Origin: Streptococcus sp. 263_SSPC
GTDB taxonomy: Bacteria > Bacillota > Bacilli > Lactobacillales > Aerococcaceae
DNA length: 64,000 nt
NCBI RefSeq assembly: GCF_001071995.1
Contig: NZ_JVNU01000029.1
Coordinates: 1 to 64,000 of the forward strand
Direction: 5' to 3'
Position numbers and translations under genes: made by a program. Within the stretch, counting starts at the first letter, position 1; every line of letters starts with the position of its first letter. Shown piece by piece: positions 35,461 to 46,395 of this stretch. The notes under the pieces were generated by a model. The model was not told where the DNA came from and did not search any database. It saw only the letters and a list, made by a program, of their open reading frames with translations.

Positions 35461-36759
35461 TTATTCCTCAATAAATCCTTTATACTTACGTTTAATTGTA
35501 CGTCCTTCAATTTGTCGGCTTAACTCTAACGCTACCCCAACAACGATTAGAAGGTTTGTACCACCAAGCATCAATCCACGAGGTAAGTTCCATAATGCTG
35601 AAGCTACCATTGGAAGGATTGAGATACCACCAAGATAAAGAGCACCAACTGTACTTAATCGTAGTAAAGTACCTGAAACGAATTGTTCTGTATCTTTACC
35701 AGGACGGACACTTAAAATATATCCGCTTGATTTTTGTAAGTTTTCTGCTACTTTCTCTGGGTTTACTTGTACGAAAGCATAGAAAAATGTAAATACAACA
35801 ATTAACACTGTGTATAATGTTGCACCAGCAGGTTTAGAAAAATCAAAAATGTTAGTGGCAAGTTGGTACCAGCCAGATTCATTATGATCTTTTGCATACA
35901 AACTTAAAATAGTTGATGGCAATGTCATAAATGAGCTAGCAAAGATAACCGGAATTACCCCTGCAGAGTTGATTTTTAAAGGTAACCAAGATGTTTCACT
36001 TGAACCAGTTGCACGTTTTGAGTATGAGATTGGCAGGCGACGTTGCGCTTGTTCAATATATACTACTAACATAACGACTAAAACAATCGCTACAACTAAT
36101 GCAACTGTGAATCCTACTGCACGATAAAAATCAGTGTCTGTACGACCTTGAATTTGATTTACATAGAATTCATAAATATCATGTGGCATTCTTGCTACAA
36201 TACCTGCGAAGATTAGAACGGAAACCCCGTTACCAATCCCCTTAACGGTAATCATATCTCCCAACCATGTTAGAAACATGGAACCAGCTGTTAACACAAG
36301 TGCAATCATTAAGAATGTTTTGACCCCTGGGTTGTTAATTAACCCATAGTTTGACCAAACATTAAATCCAAAAGAAATTGCATATGCTTGGAAAAATCCA
36401 ATCACAATTGTTAAATAACGAGTTGCCGAATTTAATTTACGACGACCAACTTCCCCTTGTTTAGACCACTCAACGAACGTTGGTAGAATATCCATTTGTA
36501 ACAATTGGACAACAATGGATGCGGTGATATAAGGTGAAACTCCCATTGAGAACAATGAGAAGTTTGATAAAGCCCCACCACTAAATGTATTTAACAATCC
36601 GAAAATTCCTGTTGTTGCAAATGTCTGAATTGCTCCAGCATTTACACCAGGAACAGTAACTTGTGATCCAATACGAAAGATAATTAGAATCGACAATGTG
36701 AATAACAGACGTTTTCTAATATCTTTCATTTGAACAGCATTCTTTAGTAGAGTGAACAT
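35461..36759 (-). CDS. secY: Preprotein translocase subunit SecY
   Basis: 432 residues, ten transmembrane segments. The central channel of the Sec translocon in the cytoplasmic membrane. Landmarks: ILIIFRIGSQVTVPGVN (segment 1), FSLFSMGVSPYITASI, and LPLKINSAGVIPVIFASS. The gene shares a base with the rplO stop, indicating coupling in the spc operon. Confidence 0.96.
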   Translation of the reverse strand: MFTLLKNAVQMKDIRKRLLFTLSILIIFRIGSQVTVPGVNAGAIQTFATTGIFGLLNTFSGGALSNFSLFSMGVSPYITASIVVQLLQMDILPTFVEWSKQGEVGRRKLNSATRYLTIVIGFFQAYAISFGFNVWSNYGLINNPGVKTFLMIALVLTAGSMFLTWLGDMITVKGIGNGVSVLIFAGIVARMPHDIYEFYVNQIQGRTDTDFYRAVGFTVALVVAIVLVVMLVVYIEQAQRRLPISYSKRATGSSETSWLPLKINSAGVIPVIFASSFMTLPSTILSLYAKDHNESGWYQLATNIFDFSKPAGATLYTVLIVVFTFFYAFVQVNPEKVAENLQKSSGYILSVRPGKDTEQFVSGTLLRLSTVGALYLGGISILPMVASALWNLPRGLMLGGTNLLIVVGVALELSRQIEGRTIKRKYKGFIEE

Positions 36760-37199
36760 TAGATCACCTCTACAGTTCCACCTGCAGCTTCAATAGCTTC
36801 TTTTGCTGCTTGCGAGAATTTATTTGCTTTTACAGTTAACTTGCGTTCAAGTTTACCATTAGCTAACACTTTGATACCGTCTTTTTCATTTTTAACGATA
36901 CCAGCCTCCACTAGTACAGTCGCAGTTACTTCTTGACCATCTTCAAAACGGTTTAATGTTTCAAGATTTACAACTGCATATTCTTTACGATTAATATTTT
37001 GGAAACCACGTTTTGGAATACGACGGAATAATGGAGTTTGTCCACCTTCGAATCCTAATCTAACGCCACCACCTGAACGAGCTTTTTGTCCTTTGCTTCC
37101 GCGTCCAGCAGTTTTACCATTTCCTGAACCTTGACCTCTACCAACACGGTTACGTTCTTTACGTGAACCTTCAGCTGGTTGTAATTCATGAAGTTTCAT
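36759..37199 (-). CDS. rplO: 50S ribosomal protein L15
   Basis: 146 residues from the ATG at 37197-37199, with GGAGGTGCC upstream. Begins [20 protein letters not shown] with the glycine-rich [20 protein letters not shown] that threads into 23S rRNA. An upstream in-frame extension overlaps rpmD and is rejected. Confidence 0.96.
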   Translation of the reverse strand: MKLHELQPAEGSRKERNRVGRGQGSGNGKTAGRGSKGQKARSGGGVRLGFEGGQTPLFRRIPKRGFQNINRKEYAVVNLETLNRFEDGQEVTATVLVEAGIVKNEKDGIKVLANGKLERKLTVKANKFSQAAKEAIEAAGGTVEVI

Positions 37200-37230
37200 G
37201 TTCCGGGCACCTCCTCTTATAAGTTTTAAA

Positions 37231-37410
37231 TTAAACTTCCTCAACATCCACTAAATGTGAAACTGTGTTAACCATGCCTTTGATAGCTACGTTAGCTGGT
37301 TTAACAACTGTTGAACGAATTTTTGTTAAGCCTAATGCTTTACAAGTATCGATTTGGTTTTGAGGACGTCCAATCAAGCTTTTCTTTAAAGTAATCTTTA
37401 ATTCTGCCAT
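37231..37410 (-). CDS. rpmD: 50S ribosomal protein L30
   Basis: 59 residues: [20 protein letters not shown], then a core with [11 protein letters not shown] and a C-terminus [10 protein letters not shown]. The gene lies between rpsE and rplO with AAGGAGGAC before the start, and is too short for usual ORF cut-offs. Confidence 0.96.
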   Translation of the reverse strand: MAELKITLKKSLIGRPQNQIDTCKALGLTKIRSTVVKPANVAIKGMVNTVSHLVDVEEV

Positions 37411-37423
37411 TTTAATGTCCTCC

Positions 37424-37924
37424 TTATCCTAAAAGTTCTTCAACTGATTTGCCACGTAATGCAGCAACATCTTCAACACGTTTTAATTGTTTTAATCCTT
37501 CGATTGTAGCACGAACCATGTTAACTGGTGTGTTTGAACCTAAAGATTTTGAAGTTACGTCTGAAATACCTGCTAATTCAACAACGGCACGAACTGGTCC
37601 ACCTGCTGCAATTCCTGAACCGGCTTGAGCTGGTTTTAACAATACGTTACCACCGCAGAAGCGACCGATAACTTCGTGAGGAATTGTAGAACCACTAGTT
37701 GGAACTTCAATAAGGTTTTTCTTAGCATCTTCAATAGCTTTACGAATAGCTTCTGGTACTTCTTGAGCTTTACCAGTACCGAAACCAACATGTCCATTAT
37801 GGTCACCGACAACTACTAAAGCAGCAAAACGTAAACGACGTCCACCTTTTACAACTTTTGTAACGCGGTTAATCGCAACAACACGATCTTCTAATTCTAA
37901 GTTTCTTGCATCAATATTAACCAT
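37424..37924 (-). CDS. rpsE: 30S ribosomal protein S5
   Basis: 166 residues. The double-stranded-RNA-like N-terminal fold has [20 protein letters not shown], where spectinomycin-resistance changes map in other species, and a C-terminal half with [15 protein letters not shown]. Complete and without unusual changes that I can see. Confidence 0.96.
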   Translation of the reverse strand: MVNIDARNLELEDRVVAINRVTKVVKGGRRLRFAALVVVGDHNGHVGFGTGKAQEVPEAIRKAIEDAKKNLIEVPTSGSTIPHEVIGRFCGGNVLLKPAQAGSGIAAGGPVRAVVELAGISDVTSKSLGSNTPVNMVRATIEGLKQLKRVEDVAALRGKSVEELLG

Positions 37925-37945
37925 GAATTGTGGATCCTCCTTTTC

Positions 37946-38311
37946 CTAGAATACTAGTCCATTTTCACGTGCAGCTTCAGCTAAAGCTTTTACACGTCCA
38001 TGGTATAAGTATCCACCACGGTCAAAGACTACTTCTTTAATATTTTTTTCAAGTCCGCGTTCTGCAATTAATTTACCTACAGCAGAAGCTTCCTCAGTTT
38101 TTGTTCCGTTTTCTACATTAGTATCTAAAGTAGAGGCACTTGCTAGCGTCACACCCGCTACGTCATCAATTAATTGAGCGTAGATGTTTTTGTTAGAACG
38201 AAAAACGTTCAAGCGTGGGCACTCAGCAGTACCAGAGATTTTACGACGAACACGTGCGTGACGAGTTTGACGCACTTTATTTTTGTCTGGTTTTGTAATC
38301 ACAATTTTCAC
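37946..38311 (-). CDS. rplR: 50S ribosomal protein L18
   Basis: 121 residues. 5S rRNA-binding protein with [18 protein letters not shown] and the C-terminal [20 protein letters not shown]. It lies between rplF and rpsE in standard spc order. Confidence 0.96.
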   Translation of the reverse strand: MKIVITKPDKNKVRQTRHARVRRKISGTAECPRLNVFRSNKNIYAQLIDDVAGVTLASASTLDTNVENGTKTEEASAVGKLIAERGLEKNIKEVVFDRGGYLYHGRVKALAEAARENGLVF

Positions 38312-38368
38312 CTCTTATTAATTAATCATGCTGCGATAAGCGCAACAAAAGGTAAATAATCACTAAAA

Positions 38369-38905
38369 TTATTTACCTGTTTTACCTTCTTTACGACGTA
38401 CAAATTCATCAACGTAACGAATTCCTTTACCTTTATAAGGTTCTGGAGGACGTACGCCACGAATGTTAGCAGCTAATTCGCCAACTTTTTGTTTGTCATA
38501 ACCTTTAACGATTACTTTTGTATTAGAAGGAACTTCGATTTCTACTCCTTCTTCTGGAGTGAACTCCACTGGATGAGAATATCCAACGTTTAATACAAGT
38601 TTTTTACCTTGTAATTGAGCACGATACCCAACCCCGATTAATTCCAATTCTTTTTGGAATCCTTCAGTAACACCAACTACCATGTTGTTGAAAACTGCGC
38701 GAGTTGTTCCGTGGATTGTTTTGTTTTCTTTTGAATCATCTGGACGAGTGAATACTACTTCACCTTCGCGTTGTTCTAAAGAAATGTTTTGGTTAAATGT
38801 ATAACTTAATTCACCTTTAGGACCTTTAACTGTTACTGTATGATCCTTAACGTCTACTGTTACTCCAGCTGGAATAACGACTGGTTTATTACCGATACGG
38901 CTCAC
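38369..38905 (-). CDS. rplF: 50S ribosomal protein L6
   Basis: 178 residues. Begins [15 protein letters not shown] and ends with [19 protein letters not shown] plus a basic tail. L6 sits near the factor-binding site and the sarcin-ricin loop. Confidence 0.96.
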   Translation of the reverse strand: MSRIGNKPVVIPAGVTVDVKDHTVTVKGPKGELSYTFNQNISLEQREGEVVFTRPDDSKENKTIHGTTRAVFNNMVVGVTEGFQKELELIGVGYRAQLQGKKLVLNVGYSHPVEFTPEEGVEIEVPSNTKVIVKGYDKQKVGELAANIRGVRPPEPYKGKGIRYVDEFVRRKEGKTGK

Positions 38906-38931
38906 TTGGCTGCACCTCCTTATTTTCTAGA

Positions 38932-39330
38932 TTACCAAACGTATGCTAGAATTTCTCCACCTACGTTTTTAGCTCTTGCTTCTTTGTCTGTAATAACACC
39001 TTCAGATGTTGATACAATAGCGATTCCTAAACCGTTTAATACTTTAGGAACTTCACCTGTTTTAGCATAAACACGTAAACCAGGTTTAGAAATACGTTTC
39101 AATCCTGTAATTACACGTTCGTTATTTTTTCCATATTTCAAGAACACTTTCATGATGCCTTGTTTACCATCTTCTTCAACTGAGAAGTCTTTAATGAAAC
39201 CTTCAGATTTTAAGATGTTCGCAATAGCAACTTTCATGTTTGATGACGGAACTTCTAGTGATTCGTGACGAACCATGTTCGCGTTACGAATACGAGTTAA
39301 GAAATCCGCGATTGGATCTGTCATAACCAT
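38932..39330 (-). CDS. rpsH: 30S ribosomal protein S8
   Basis: 132 residues with [19 protein letters not shown] and the C-terminal [27 protein letters not shown]8 binds 16S rRNA helix 21 and in many bacteria represses its own spc operon. It follows rpsN by 32 bases. Confidence 0.96.
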   Translation of the reverse strand: MVMTDPIADFLTRIRNANMVRHESLEVPSSNMKVAIANILKSEGFIKDFSVEEDGKQGIMKVFLKYGKNNERVITGLKRISKPGLRVYAKTGEVPKVLNGLGIAIVSTSEGVITDKEARAKNVGGEILAYVW

Positions 39331-39362
39331 TAATGAGTACCTCCTTTATCAAGTAGTAATGA

Positions 39363-39548
39363 TTACCAACTTGCTTTCTTCATTCCTGGGATTTGCCCTT
39401 TATAGGCAAGCTCACGTAAACAAATACGGCAAAGTTTGAATTTACGATAAACTGAATGTGGTCGACCACAACGTTCACAACGAGTATATTCTTGAGTTGA
39501 ATATTTTTTTGGACGTTTGTTTTTTGCGATCATTGATTTTTTAGCCAA
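39363..39548 (-). CDS. rpsN: 30S ribosomal protein S14 type Z
   Basis: 61 residues, the short zinc form: [20 protein letters not shown] provides two CXXC pairs. A zinc-free paralogue, common under zinc limitation, is not in this window. Located in the spc operon between rplE and rpsH. Confidence 0.96.
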   Translation of the reverse strand: MAKKSMIAKNKRPKKYSTQEYTRCERCGRPHSVYRKFKLCRICLRELAYKGQIPGMKKASW

Positions 39549-39575
39549 ACTACTCGCCTCCTGTGAGTTTTATTT

Positions 39576-40115
39576 TTATTTTTGGAAAGGCATTCCAAGT
39601 TGAGTTAATAATTCTTTTGCTTCTTCGTCTGTATTAGCTGTTGTTACGATAACAATATCCATACCACGGACTTTGTCTACGCGATCGTAGTCAATTTCAG
39701 GGAAGATTAATTGTTCTTTAACACCTAATGTGTAGTTACCGCGTCCGTCAAAAGATTTTTTAGAAATCCCACGGAAGTCACGTACACGAGGTAATGAAAC
39801 TGTTACTAACTTGTCTAAGAAGTCATACATACGTTCACCACGTAAAGTAACTTTAGTTCCGATTGGCATACCTTCACGTAAACGGAAACCAGCGATTGAT
39901 TTCTTCGCAGTTGTTACAACTGGTTTTTGACCAGAGATTAATGTTAACTCTTCAACTGCTTTTTCTAAGTTTTTAGCGTTAGATGTTGCATCACCAACAC
40001 CCATATTAATAACGATTTTTTCTACTTTTGGTACTTCCATAACTGATTTGTAGTTAAATTTTTCAATTAATGAAGGTACTACTTCGTTTTTGTATTTTGC
40101 ATTTAAGCGATTCAT
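39576..40115 (-). CDS. rplE: 50S ribosomal protein L5
   Basis: 179 residues. 5S rRNA-binding protein of the central protuberance, with [16 protein letters not shown] and [20 protein letters not shown]. Standard spc-operon position. Confidence 0.96.
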   Translation of the reverse strand: MNRLNAKYKNEVVPSLIEKFNYKSVMEVPKVEKIVINMGVGDATSNAKNLEKAVEELTLISGQKPVVTTAKKSIAGFRLREGMPIGTKVTLRGERMYDFLDKLVTVSLPRVRDFRGISKKSFDGRGNYTLGVKEQLIFPEIDYDRVDKVRGMDIVIVTTANTDEEAKELLTQLGMPFQK

Positions 40116-40147
40116 GCAGGATGGTCCTCCTTCCTCAAATTACTGAA

Positions 40148-40450
40148 TTATGCTTTATTACGACCTTTAGGTACGCGTACCTTTTCACCGTTTTCTACTT
40201 TAAAGCCTGTACGAGTTGCTTTACCTGTAGTTGGGTCTACGAACATTACGTTTGAAACATGAATTGGAGCTTCCACTTCAACGATTCCCCCTGTTTGGTT
40301 CGCTTGAGATGGTTTTTGATGTTTCTTAACAATGTTAACACCTTCAACGATTACACGGTCTTTTTTAGGAAAGCTCTTTAAGATTTTTCCTTCTTTACCT
40401 TTGTCTTTACCTGAGATTACTTTTACGATATCACCAGTTTTTACGTGCAT
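40148..40450 (-). CDS. rplX: 50S ribosomal protein L24
   Basis: 100 residues with the KOW motif [16 protein letters not shown]24 initiates 50S assembly. It follows rplN by 30 bases. Confidence 0.96.
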   Translation of the reverse strand: MHVKTGDIVKVISGKDKGKEGKILKSFPKKDRVIVEGVNIVKKHQKPSQANQTGGIVEVEAPIHVSNVMFVDPTTGKATRTGFKVENGEKVRVPKGRNKA

Positions 40451-40480
40451 GTGTTACACCTCCTTCGATTTTGATGAGAA

Positions 40481-40864
<384 letters not shown>

Positions 40865-40887
40865 TCAAATGTATACACAATTTGAAA

Positions 40888-41154
40888 TTAAATAATTACT
40901 GCTTCTTCAACAATTTCAACTAAGCGGAAACGTTTTGTTTTTGACAATGGACGAGTTTCCATAATCTTAACAATGTCCCCAACTTTTGCTGAGTTATTTT
41001 CATCATGAGCTACAAATTTTTTAGTATATTTAACACGTTTACCGTAAGTTGAGTGACGTTTGTAAGTTTCGATTGCAACTACTAACGTTTTGTCCATCTT
41101 ATCTGAAACAACGCGTCCTTGATATACTTTACGTTGGTTACGTTCTACAGTCAT
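40888..41154 (-). CDS. rpsQ: 30S ribosomal protein S17
   Basis: 88 residues. The OB-fold has [20 protein letters not shown] prefer the ATG at 41152-41154 (MTVERNQRK) because GGAGG then lies eight bases upstream; an ATG two codons earlier would be only two bases from it. Confidence 0.95.
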   Translation of the reverse strand: MTVERNQRKVYQGRVVSDKMDKTLVVAIETYKRHSTYGKRVKYTKKFVAHDENNSAKVGDIVKIMETRPLSKTKRFRLVEIVEEAVII

Positions 41155-41178
41155 GTTCATTGCCTCCTTTGCTGATGA

Positions 41179-41385
41179 TTATTTTTGCAATTCTTCTTGA
41201 CGCAATGCAGTCTTGATACGCGCAATTTGTTTACGTACTTCACGAATGCGTGCTGTACCTTCTAATTGCCCAGTAGCAAGTTGGAATCGTAAGTTGAATA
41301 GTTCTTGTTTTAATTCATTTTCTTTTTCAACAAGTTCAGCAGTGGATAACCCTTTAAGTTCTTTCTTAAGTTCATTAACCTTCAT
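41179..41385 (-). CDS. rpmC: 50S ribosomal protein L29
   Basis: 68 residues from [14 protein letters not shown], with the helical [18 protein letters not shown]. The gene start overlaps the rplP end by 11 bases; GGTGG inside rplP acts as its ribosome site. Confidence 0.95.
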   Translation of the reverse strand: MKVNELKKELKGLSTAELVEKENELKQELFNLRFQLATGQLEGTARIREVRKQIARIKTALRQEELQK

Positions 41386-41809
41386 TCGATTCACCACCAT
41401 TTTCTTCGCGTTTCACAAATTTTGTTTTAACTGGCAATTTGTGTGATGCCAAACGTAAAGCTTCGCGTGCTACTTCTTCTGATACGCCAGCGATTTCAAA
41501 CATCACTTTACCGCGTTTAACTGGTGCAACCCATCCTTCAGGTGCCCCTTTACCAGAACCCATACGAACCCCGATAGCTTTAGCTGTGTATGATTTGTGA
41601 GGGAAAATTTTAATCCATACTTTCCCACCACGTTTCATGTAACGTGTCATAGCGATACGTGCTGCTTCGATTTGACGGTTTGTAATCCAGTGAGATTCTG
41701 TTGCTTGTAAACCGTATGTACCGAATACTACTTCTTTACCACCTTTAGCTTCCCCGCGCATTTTTCCACGGAACTCACGACGGTGTTTTACACGTTTAGG
41801 TACTAACAT
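41375..41809 (-). CDS. rplP: 50S ribosomal protein L16
   Basis: 144 residues. Begins [39 protein letters not shown] and [17 protein letters not shown] are typical. L16 shapes the A-site tRNA pocket. It overlaps rpmC. Confidence 0.96.
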   Translation of the reverse strand: MLVPKRVKHRREFRGKMRGEAKGGKEVVFGTYGLQATESHWITNRQIEAARIAMTRYMKRGGKVWIKIFPHKSYTAKAIGVRMGSGKGAPEGWVAPVKRGKVMFEIAGVSEEVAREALRLASHKLPVKTKFVKREENGGESNEG

Positions 41810-41811
41810 GA

Positions 41812-42474
41812 TTATTTCCCTCCTTTCTCAGAGTTTTTGTTCTTTCTTGTTGGTAATACTTCATCGCGGTAGATCCAAGTTTTAACACCTAATTTACCGT
41901 ATGTTGTATCTGCTTCTTCCCATGCGTAGTCAATGTCCGCACGTAATGTATGCAATGGAACTGTTCCTTCTGAATAGCTTTCAGAACGAGCGATATCGGC
42001 ACCGTTTAAACGACCTGATACCATTGTTTTGATACCTTTAGCACCAGCGCGCATTGTACGTTGGATAGCTTGTTTTTGTGCACGACGGAAAGCGATACGA
42101 CGTTCTAAGTCGCGAGCGATTCCTTCAGCAACTAATTTAGCATCTAAATCAGGTTTTTTGATTTCAACAATGTTGATGTGAACTCGTTTACCTGTTAGTT
42201 TGTTTAAGTTTGTACGTAATTTATCTACTTCAGATCCACCTTTACCAATTACCATACCTGGTTTAGCTGTGTGGATTGAAACATTAACACGATTAGCAGC
42301 ACGTTCAATTTCAATTGTTGAAACGCTAGCTTCGTTTAATTGTTTACGGATATAATCACGGATTTTTAAATCTTCATGTAAGAATTCTGCGAAATCTTTT
42401 TCTGCGTACCATTTTGAATCCCAGTCACGGATGATTCCAACACGCATTCCTAATGGATGAATTTTTTGACCCAC
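41812..42474 (-). CDS. rpsC: 30S ribosomal protein S3
   Basis: 220 residues with an N-terminal KH domain ([15 protein letters not shown] is the GXXG loop) and a C-terminal domain ([21 protein letters not shown]). S3 forms part of the mRNA entry helicase. It follows rplV by three bases. Confidence 0.96.
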   Translation of the reverse strand: MGQKIHPLGMRVGIIRDWDSKWYAEKDFAEFLHEDLKIRDYIRKQLNEASVSTIEIERAANRVNVSIHTAKPGMVIGKGGSEVDKLRTNLNKLTGKRVHINIVEIKKPDLDAKLVAEGIARDLERRIAFRRAQKQAIQRTMRAGAKGIKTMVSGRLNGADIARSESYSEGTVPLHTLRADIDYAWEEADTTYGKLGVKTWIYRDEVLPTRKNKNSEKGGK

Positions 42475-42477
42475 TGA

Positions 42478-42834
42478 TTATCCCTCCTTCTTCTCTGATA
42501 CCACTACAGTGATGTGGCTTGTGCGTTTTAAGATTTGTGAAGCTGAACCTTTAGCACGTGGACGGAAACGTTTCATAGTTGGTCCTTCGTTCACGTAAGC
42601 TTCACTTACATATAAGTTTTCAACATCTAAGTCAAAATTGTGTTCAGCGTTAGCAATTGCAGACATTAAAACTTTTTCTACGATTGGTGATGCAGAACGT
42701 GGTGTAAATTTCAAGATTGAAATTGCGTCACCGATTTTTTTACCTCTAATTAGATCGACAACAAGACGAGCTTTACGAGGTGCAATACGAACTGTTTTAG
42801 CAACTGCTTTTGCAGATGTGATTTGTTCTGACAT
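42478..42834 (-). CDS. rplV: 50S ribosomal protein L22
   Basis: 118 residues: [20 protein letters not shown] at the N-terminus and the tunnel-lining hairpin [20 protein letters not shown]. The hairpin, a macrolide-resistance site in other species, shows no obvious insertion. Confidence 0.96.
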   Translation of the reverse strand: MSEQITSAKAVAKTVRIAPRKARLVVDLIRGKKIGDAISILKFTPRSASPIVEKVLMSAIANAEHNFDLDVENLYVSEAYVNEGPTMKRFRPRAKGSASQILKRTSHITVVVSEKKEG

Positions 42835-42853
42835 TTTTCAAGTCCTCCCCTCG

Positions 42854-43135
42854 TTATTTGCGTTTAGATTTCTTATCGTCATTCACGTGACCACGGTAAG
42901 TTCTTGTTGGTGCGAATTCACCTAATTTGTGACCTACCATGTCTTCTTGAATATATACTGGAACATGTTTTCTGCCGTCATATACAGCAATTGTTTGTCC
43001 AACAAAGTTTGGGAAAATTGTTGAACGACGTGACCAAGTTTTGATCACAACTTTTTTGTCGCTACCTTGAGCAGCTTCAACCTTTTTCATCAAATGATCA
43101 TCGACGAAAGGTCCTTTTTTCAAACTACGACCCAT
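42854..43135 (-). CDS. rpsS: 30S ribosomal protein S19
   Basis: 93 residues starting [20 protein letters not shown] and containing [16 protein letters not shown]19 sits in the 30S head next to S13. Confidence 0.96.
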   Translation of the reverse strand: MGRSLKKGPFVDDHLMKKVEAAQGSDKKVVIKTWSRRSTIFPNFVGQTIAVYDGRKHVPVYIQEDMVGHKLGEFAPTRTYRGHVNDDKKSKRK

Positions 43136-43189
43136 TATGGAAATCCTCCTTCCAGAATTTTAATAGAATCAGATTTGCTATCTAGTTAA

Positions 43190-44020
43190 TTATTTTTTAC
43201 GACCACGAACAATAAGCTTGTTAGAACGAGCTTTCTTGCTACGAGTTTTGTATCCAAGAGCTGGTTTACCCCATGGAGATACAGGTGTTGGACGTCCGAT
43301 AGGAGCGCGACCTTCACCACCACCGTGTGGGTGATCGTTAGGGTTCATTACAGAACCACGAACTGTTGGGCGTTTACGTTTCCAACGAGAACGTCCTGCT
43401 TTACCGAAGTTAATTAATTCGTGTTGTTCGTTACCAACAGTACCGATTGTTGCACGGCAAGTTGAAAGAATCATACGAACTTCACCTGAGTTCAAACGAA
43501 CTAAAGTGTATTTACCTTCTTGACCAAGTACTTGTGCACTTGTACCAGCTGAACGAACTAATTGTCCGCCTTTACCTGGTTTTGTTTCAATGTTGTGGAT
43601 TACAGTACCCACTGGGATGTTTGCTAATGGTAAAGCATTACCTACTTTAATATCAGCATGTTCTCCTGATTCGATACGTTGTCCTACTTGTAAACCTTTT
43701 GGAGCAATGATATATGCTTTAACACCATCTACATAGTGAATTAATGCAATGTTTGCTGTACGGTTTGGATCGTACTCGATTGAGTGAACTACACCTTCAA
43801 CGTTATCTTTGTTACGTTTGAAGTCGATCACACGGTAAGCACGTTTGTGTCCGCCACCTTGGTGACGTACAGTGATTTTACCTTGGCTGTTACGACCAGC
43901 GTTGTTTTTTGATGATTCCAACAAAGTTTTTTCTGGTGTTGACTTTGTGATTTCGCTGAAGTCATAACCTGTCATATTACGACGGCCGTTTGAGGTTGGA
44001 TTATATTTTTTAATCGCCAC
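43190..44020 (-). CDS. rplB: 50S ribosomal protein L2
   Basis: 276 residues with the C-terminal [20 protein letters not shown] that carries the conserved His near the peptidyl-transferase centre. L2 is essential for subunit joining. Standard S10-operon position. Confidence 0.96.
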   Translation of the reverse strand: MAIKKYNPTSNGRRNMTGYDFSEITKSTPEKTLLESSKNNAGRNSQGKITVRHQGGGHKRAYRVIDFKRNKDNVEGVVHSIEYDPNRTANIALIHYVDGVKAYIIAPKGLQVGQRIESGEHADIKVGNALPLANIPVGTVIHNIETKPGKGGQLVRSAGTSAQVLGQEGKYTLVRLNSGEVRMILSTCRATIGTVGNEQHELINFGKAGRSRWKRKRPTVRGSVMNPNDHPHGGGEGRAPIGRPTPVSPWGKPALGYKTRSKKARSNKLIVRGRKK

Positions 44021-44064
44021 GTCTATTTCCTCCTATTATTATAGTAGTTTTTTCTTTCTGAAGA

Positions 44065-44355
44065 TTAAGCTTCTTCAGCGAATAATTGAATATCTTTTGA
44101 ATCTTTTGTAAGCTTCACAATTGCTTTACGACGTTTGTTAGTGTAACCACCGTAGCGGCCAACACGTTTGAATTTAGCACGTACATTTAAGATGTTAACT
44201 TTTTCAACTTTAACACCAAAAATTTCTTCTACGGCTTGACGTACTTGAATTTTGTTAGCACGTACATCAACTTCAAAAGTGTATTTCTTTTCGTCAGTAG
44301 CAAGCATTGAAGCTTCAGTAATGATAGGGCGTTTGATTACGTCACGTGCATCCAT
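44065..44355 (-). CDS. rplW: 50S ribosomal protein L23
   Basis: 96 residues with [20 protein letters not shown] and [20 protein letters not shown]23 docks trigger factor and SRP at the tunnel exit. Start and rplD stop share one base. Confidence 0.96.
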   Translation of the reverse strand: MDARDVIKRPIITEASMLATDEKKYTFEVDVRANKIQVRQAVEEIFGVKVEKVNILNVRAKFKRVGRYGGYTNKRRKAIVKLTKDSKDIQLFAEEA

Positions 44356-44978
44356 TATTGAAGTCCCTCCTCTACTTTAGAAAGAGCTGCTTTAGTGATT
44401 AATAATTTGTCGTTGTTTACAACGTCTAATACTGTAACATCTGTTTCGTCAACGATTGTTACGTTTGGAATGTTACGAGCTGCTAATAATGCGAAATCGT
44501 TTGAAGATTCTACAACTACTAACACTTTTGTATCAACGTTTAAGTTAGACAATACTTGTGCAAACTCTTTTGTTTTTGGTGCGTCAAATTGTAATGCTTC
44601 CACTACAACAAGCTTGTTATCCAATACTTTTTGTGATAATACTGATTTAATCGCTAAGCGACGTACTTTTTTAGGTAATTTGTAACTATATGAACGAGGT
44701 GTTGGTCCGAATACAATACCTCCGCCACGCCATTGTGGTGAACGGATTGATCCTTGACGAGCACGACCAGTTCCTTTTTGGCGCCATGGTTTACGGCCGC
44801 CTCCGCTTACCGCACTACGGTTTTTAACAGCGTGTGTTCCTTGACGTAATGAAGCGCGTTGCATGATTACTGCGTCGAATACTACATTTTCGTTTGGTTC
44901 AATTCCGAAGATTTCTGAGTTTAATTCGATTTCTCCGTTTGTTGTTCCATCTTGTTTAAATAATGTAACTTTTGTCAT
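44355..44978 (-). CDS. rplD: 50S ribosomal protein L4
   Basis: 207 residues; the tunnel loop is [20 protein letters not shown]. In other bacteria L4 also represses the S10 operon through its leader; a structured leader is present here upstream of rpsJ. Confidence 0.96.
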   Translation of the reverse strand: MTKVTLFKQDGTTNGEIELNSEIFGIEPNENVVFDAVIMQRASLRQGTHAVKNRSAVSGGGRKPWRQKGTGRARQGSIRSPQWRGGGIVFGPTPRSYSYKLPKKVRRLAIKSVLSQKVLDNKLVVVEALQFDAPKTKEFAQVLSNLNVDTKVLVVVESSNDFALLAARNIPNVTIVDETDVTVLDVVNNDKLLITKAALSKVEEGLQ

Positions 44979-45003
44979 TCTCTCGTTCCTCCTTCCCTAT
45001 TTA

Positions 45004-45636
45004 TTATTTAGATTTAATTGCTGTTTTAATTTCTACTAATGATTTCTTAGATCCAGGTACGTTACCTTTGATTAAGATTACATTGCGTTCTGCATCAACT
45101 TTCACTACTTCTAAGTTTTGAATAGTGATACGGTCGCCACCCATTTGTCCAGGTAATGCTTTACCTTTGAAAACGCGTGATGGGAATGATGCTCCACCCA
45201 TTGAACCAGGACGACGGTGGTAACGAGAACCGTGAGCCATTGGTCCGCGAGATTGTCCATGACGTTTGATAGCACCTTGGAAACCTTTCCCTTTAGATGT
45301 ACCTGTTACGTCAACGATGTCTCCTGCTTTGAATACATCAACTGTAATTTCTTGTCCTACTTCGTACTCGCTAAGCTCGACATTGTTGAATTCACGAATG
45401 AAGCGCTTAGGAGTAGCATTTGCTTTTGCTACATGACCTTTAGCAGGGCGATTTGATAAAACTTCACGTAAGTCGTCGAAACCTAATTGAACAGCTTCGT
45501 AACCGTCGTTTTCGATTGTTTTTAATTGAAGAACAACGTTTGGAGTTACTTCAACAACTGTTACAGGAATAAGTTCACCTGCTTCTGTAAAGTATTGAGT
45601 CATCCCTACTTTTTTGCCTAAGATTCCTTTGGTCAT
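45004..45636 (-). CDS. rplC: 50S ribosomal protein L3
   Basis: 210 residues starting [20 protein letters not shown]; the extension [20 protein letters not shown] reaches the peptidyl-transferase centre. Second gene of the S10 operon, 25 bases after rpsJ. Confidence 0.96.
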   Translation of the reverse strand: MTKGILGKKVGMTQYFTEAGELIPVTVVEVTPNVVLQLKTIENDGYEAVQLGFDDLREVLSNRPAKGHVAKANATPKRFIREFNNVELSEYEVGQEITVDVFKAGDIVDVTGTSKGKGFQGAIKRHGQSRGPMAHGSRYHRRPGSMGGASFPSRVFKGKALPGQMGGDRITIQNLEVVKVDAERNVILIKGNVPGSKKSLVEIKTAIKSK

Positions 45637-45661
45637 GGTTACACCTCCATTTTTCTATTTA

Positions 45662-45970
45662 TTATAATTTGATTTCGATGTCAACGCCGCTTGGTAAATC
45701 AAGCTTCATTAAGGCATCAACAGTTTTTGGCGTTGGATTAACGATGTCGATCAAACGCTTGTGTGTACGCATTTCAAATTGTTCGCGAGAATCTTTATAT
45801 TTGTGAGTCGCACGAATAACTGTGTAAAGCGATCTTTCTGTTGGCAATGGAATTGGACCAGCTACGCTAGCACCAGTTCTTTTTGCTGTTTCTACGATTT
45901 TTTCCGCTGATTGATCAAGCGCACGGTGTTCGTAAGCTTTCAAACGGATACGGATTTTTTGTTTTGCCAT
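45662..45970 (-). CDS. rpsJ: 30S ribosomal protein S10
   Basis: 102 residues from [39 protein letters not shown] is conserved. The ATG at 45968-45970 follows AAGGAGGAAAGACA. An in-frame stop-free stretch runs 36 codons upstream, but it lies within the structured leader and lacks a better start. Confidence 0.96.
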   Translation of the reverse strand: MAKQKIRIRLKAYEHRALDQSAEKIVETAKRTGASVAGPIPLPTERSLYTVIRATHKYKDSREQFEMRTHKRLIDIVNPTPKTVDALMKLDLPSGVDIEIKL

Positions 45971-45982
45971 TGTCTTTCCTCC

Positions 45983-46135
45983 TTCGTCTAATGTTGTCAT
46001 AAGACTAGCTCCACGCGAATTTCCGACTTGACCCTTTCGTGGCAAAGCGTCCGGGCGTGTCGCAACCTCTCGTTTCATAGCTCCCCTTCTTATTTTAAGA
46101 GGGGGTATGCTGCTTTAGAATTTACATTCCTCTGC
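45983..46135 (-). promoter_or_regulatory. S10-operon leader (L4-type autoregulatory candidate)
   Basis: The 5' leader of rpsJ has a hairpin with arms CCCCCTCTT and AAGAAGGGG (46083-46107) and a second with CCACG and CGTGG (about 46010-46043), separated by GAGAGGTTGCGACACGCCCG. From memory the latter stretch recurs before rpsJ in other Lactobacillales, where L4-dependent control of the S10 operon has been proposed. I cannot verify the class by alignment. Confidence 0.6.
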
Positions 46136-46147
46136 GGCACTTTTAAT

Positions 46148-46176
46148 AGTATACAAGATTCTTTTTTTGATTGCAA
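46148..46176 (-). promoter_or_regulatory. Sigma-A promoter of the S10 operon
   Basis: Minus strand: TTGCAA (46171-46176), 17-bp spacer with an A-tract, TATACT (46148-46153). It drives the long ribosomal operon rpsJ to rplQ with a leader of about 170 nt. Confidence 0.85.
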
Positions 46177-46210
46177 GTGAAAACCGTTGATTTAACAGCA
46201 TTTATTTATG

Positions 46211-46273
46211 CACACGCGCCCGTGTGTTCCATTTTATTTTAAAGCCTTTACAAACGTTGATATATCAACGTTT
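46211..46273. promoter_or_regulatory. Palindromes upstream of the S10 promoter
   Basis: CACACG/CGTGTG (46211-46226) is a 6-bp stem with a CGCC loop. A 22-bp perfect palindrome, AAACGTTGATA plus its exact complement, occupies 46252-46273. Both lie between the tuf terminator and the S10 promoter in otherwise featureless AT-rich DNA. The rest of 46177-46343 shows nothing else. Confidence 0.5.
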
Positions 46274-46343
46274 TCAGAGATTTATACTCATTTATGTTTT
46301 TCGCTTTCAATTGTCTGACATTTTATTTTAAAAATTTTTTAAT

Positions 46344-46374
46344 AAAAAAAGACTATCCAAAATTGGATAGTCTT
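46344..46374 (-). terminator. Terminator of tuf
   Basis: Minus strand: AAGACTATCCAA and TTGGATAGTCTT around a two- or three-base loop, then TTTTTTT, 20 bases after the tuf stop. Confidence 0.92.
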
Positions 46375-46395
46375 GAAAATCAATTTTAAGAAAAA

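Noticed and set aside
45971-46079. N-terminal extension of rpsJ by 36 codons
   Set aside because: It lies inside the structured leader, and the usual S10 start has a far better ribosome site.
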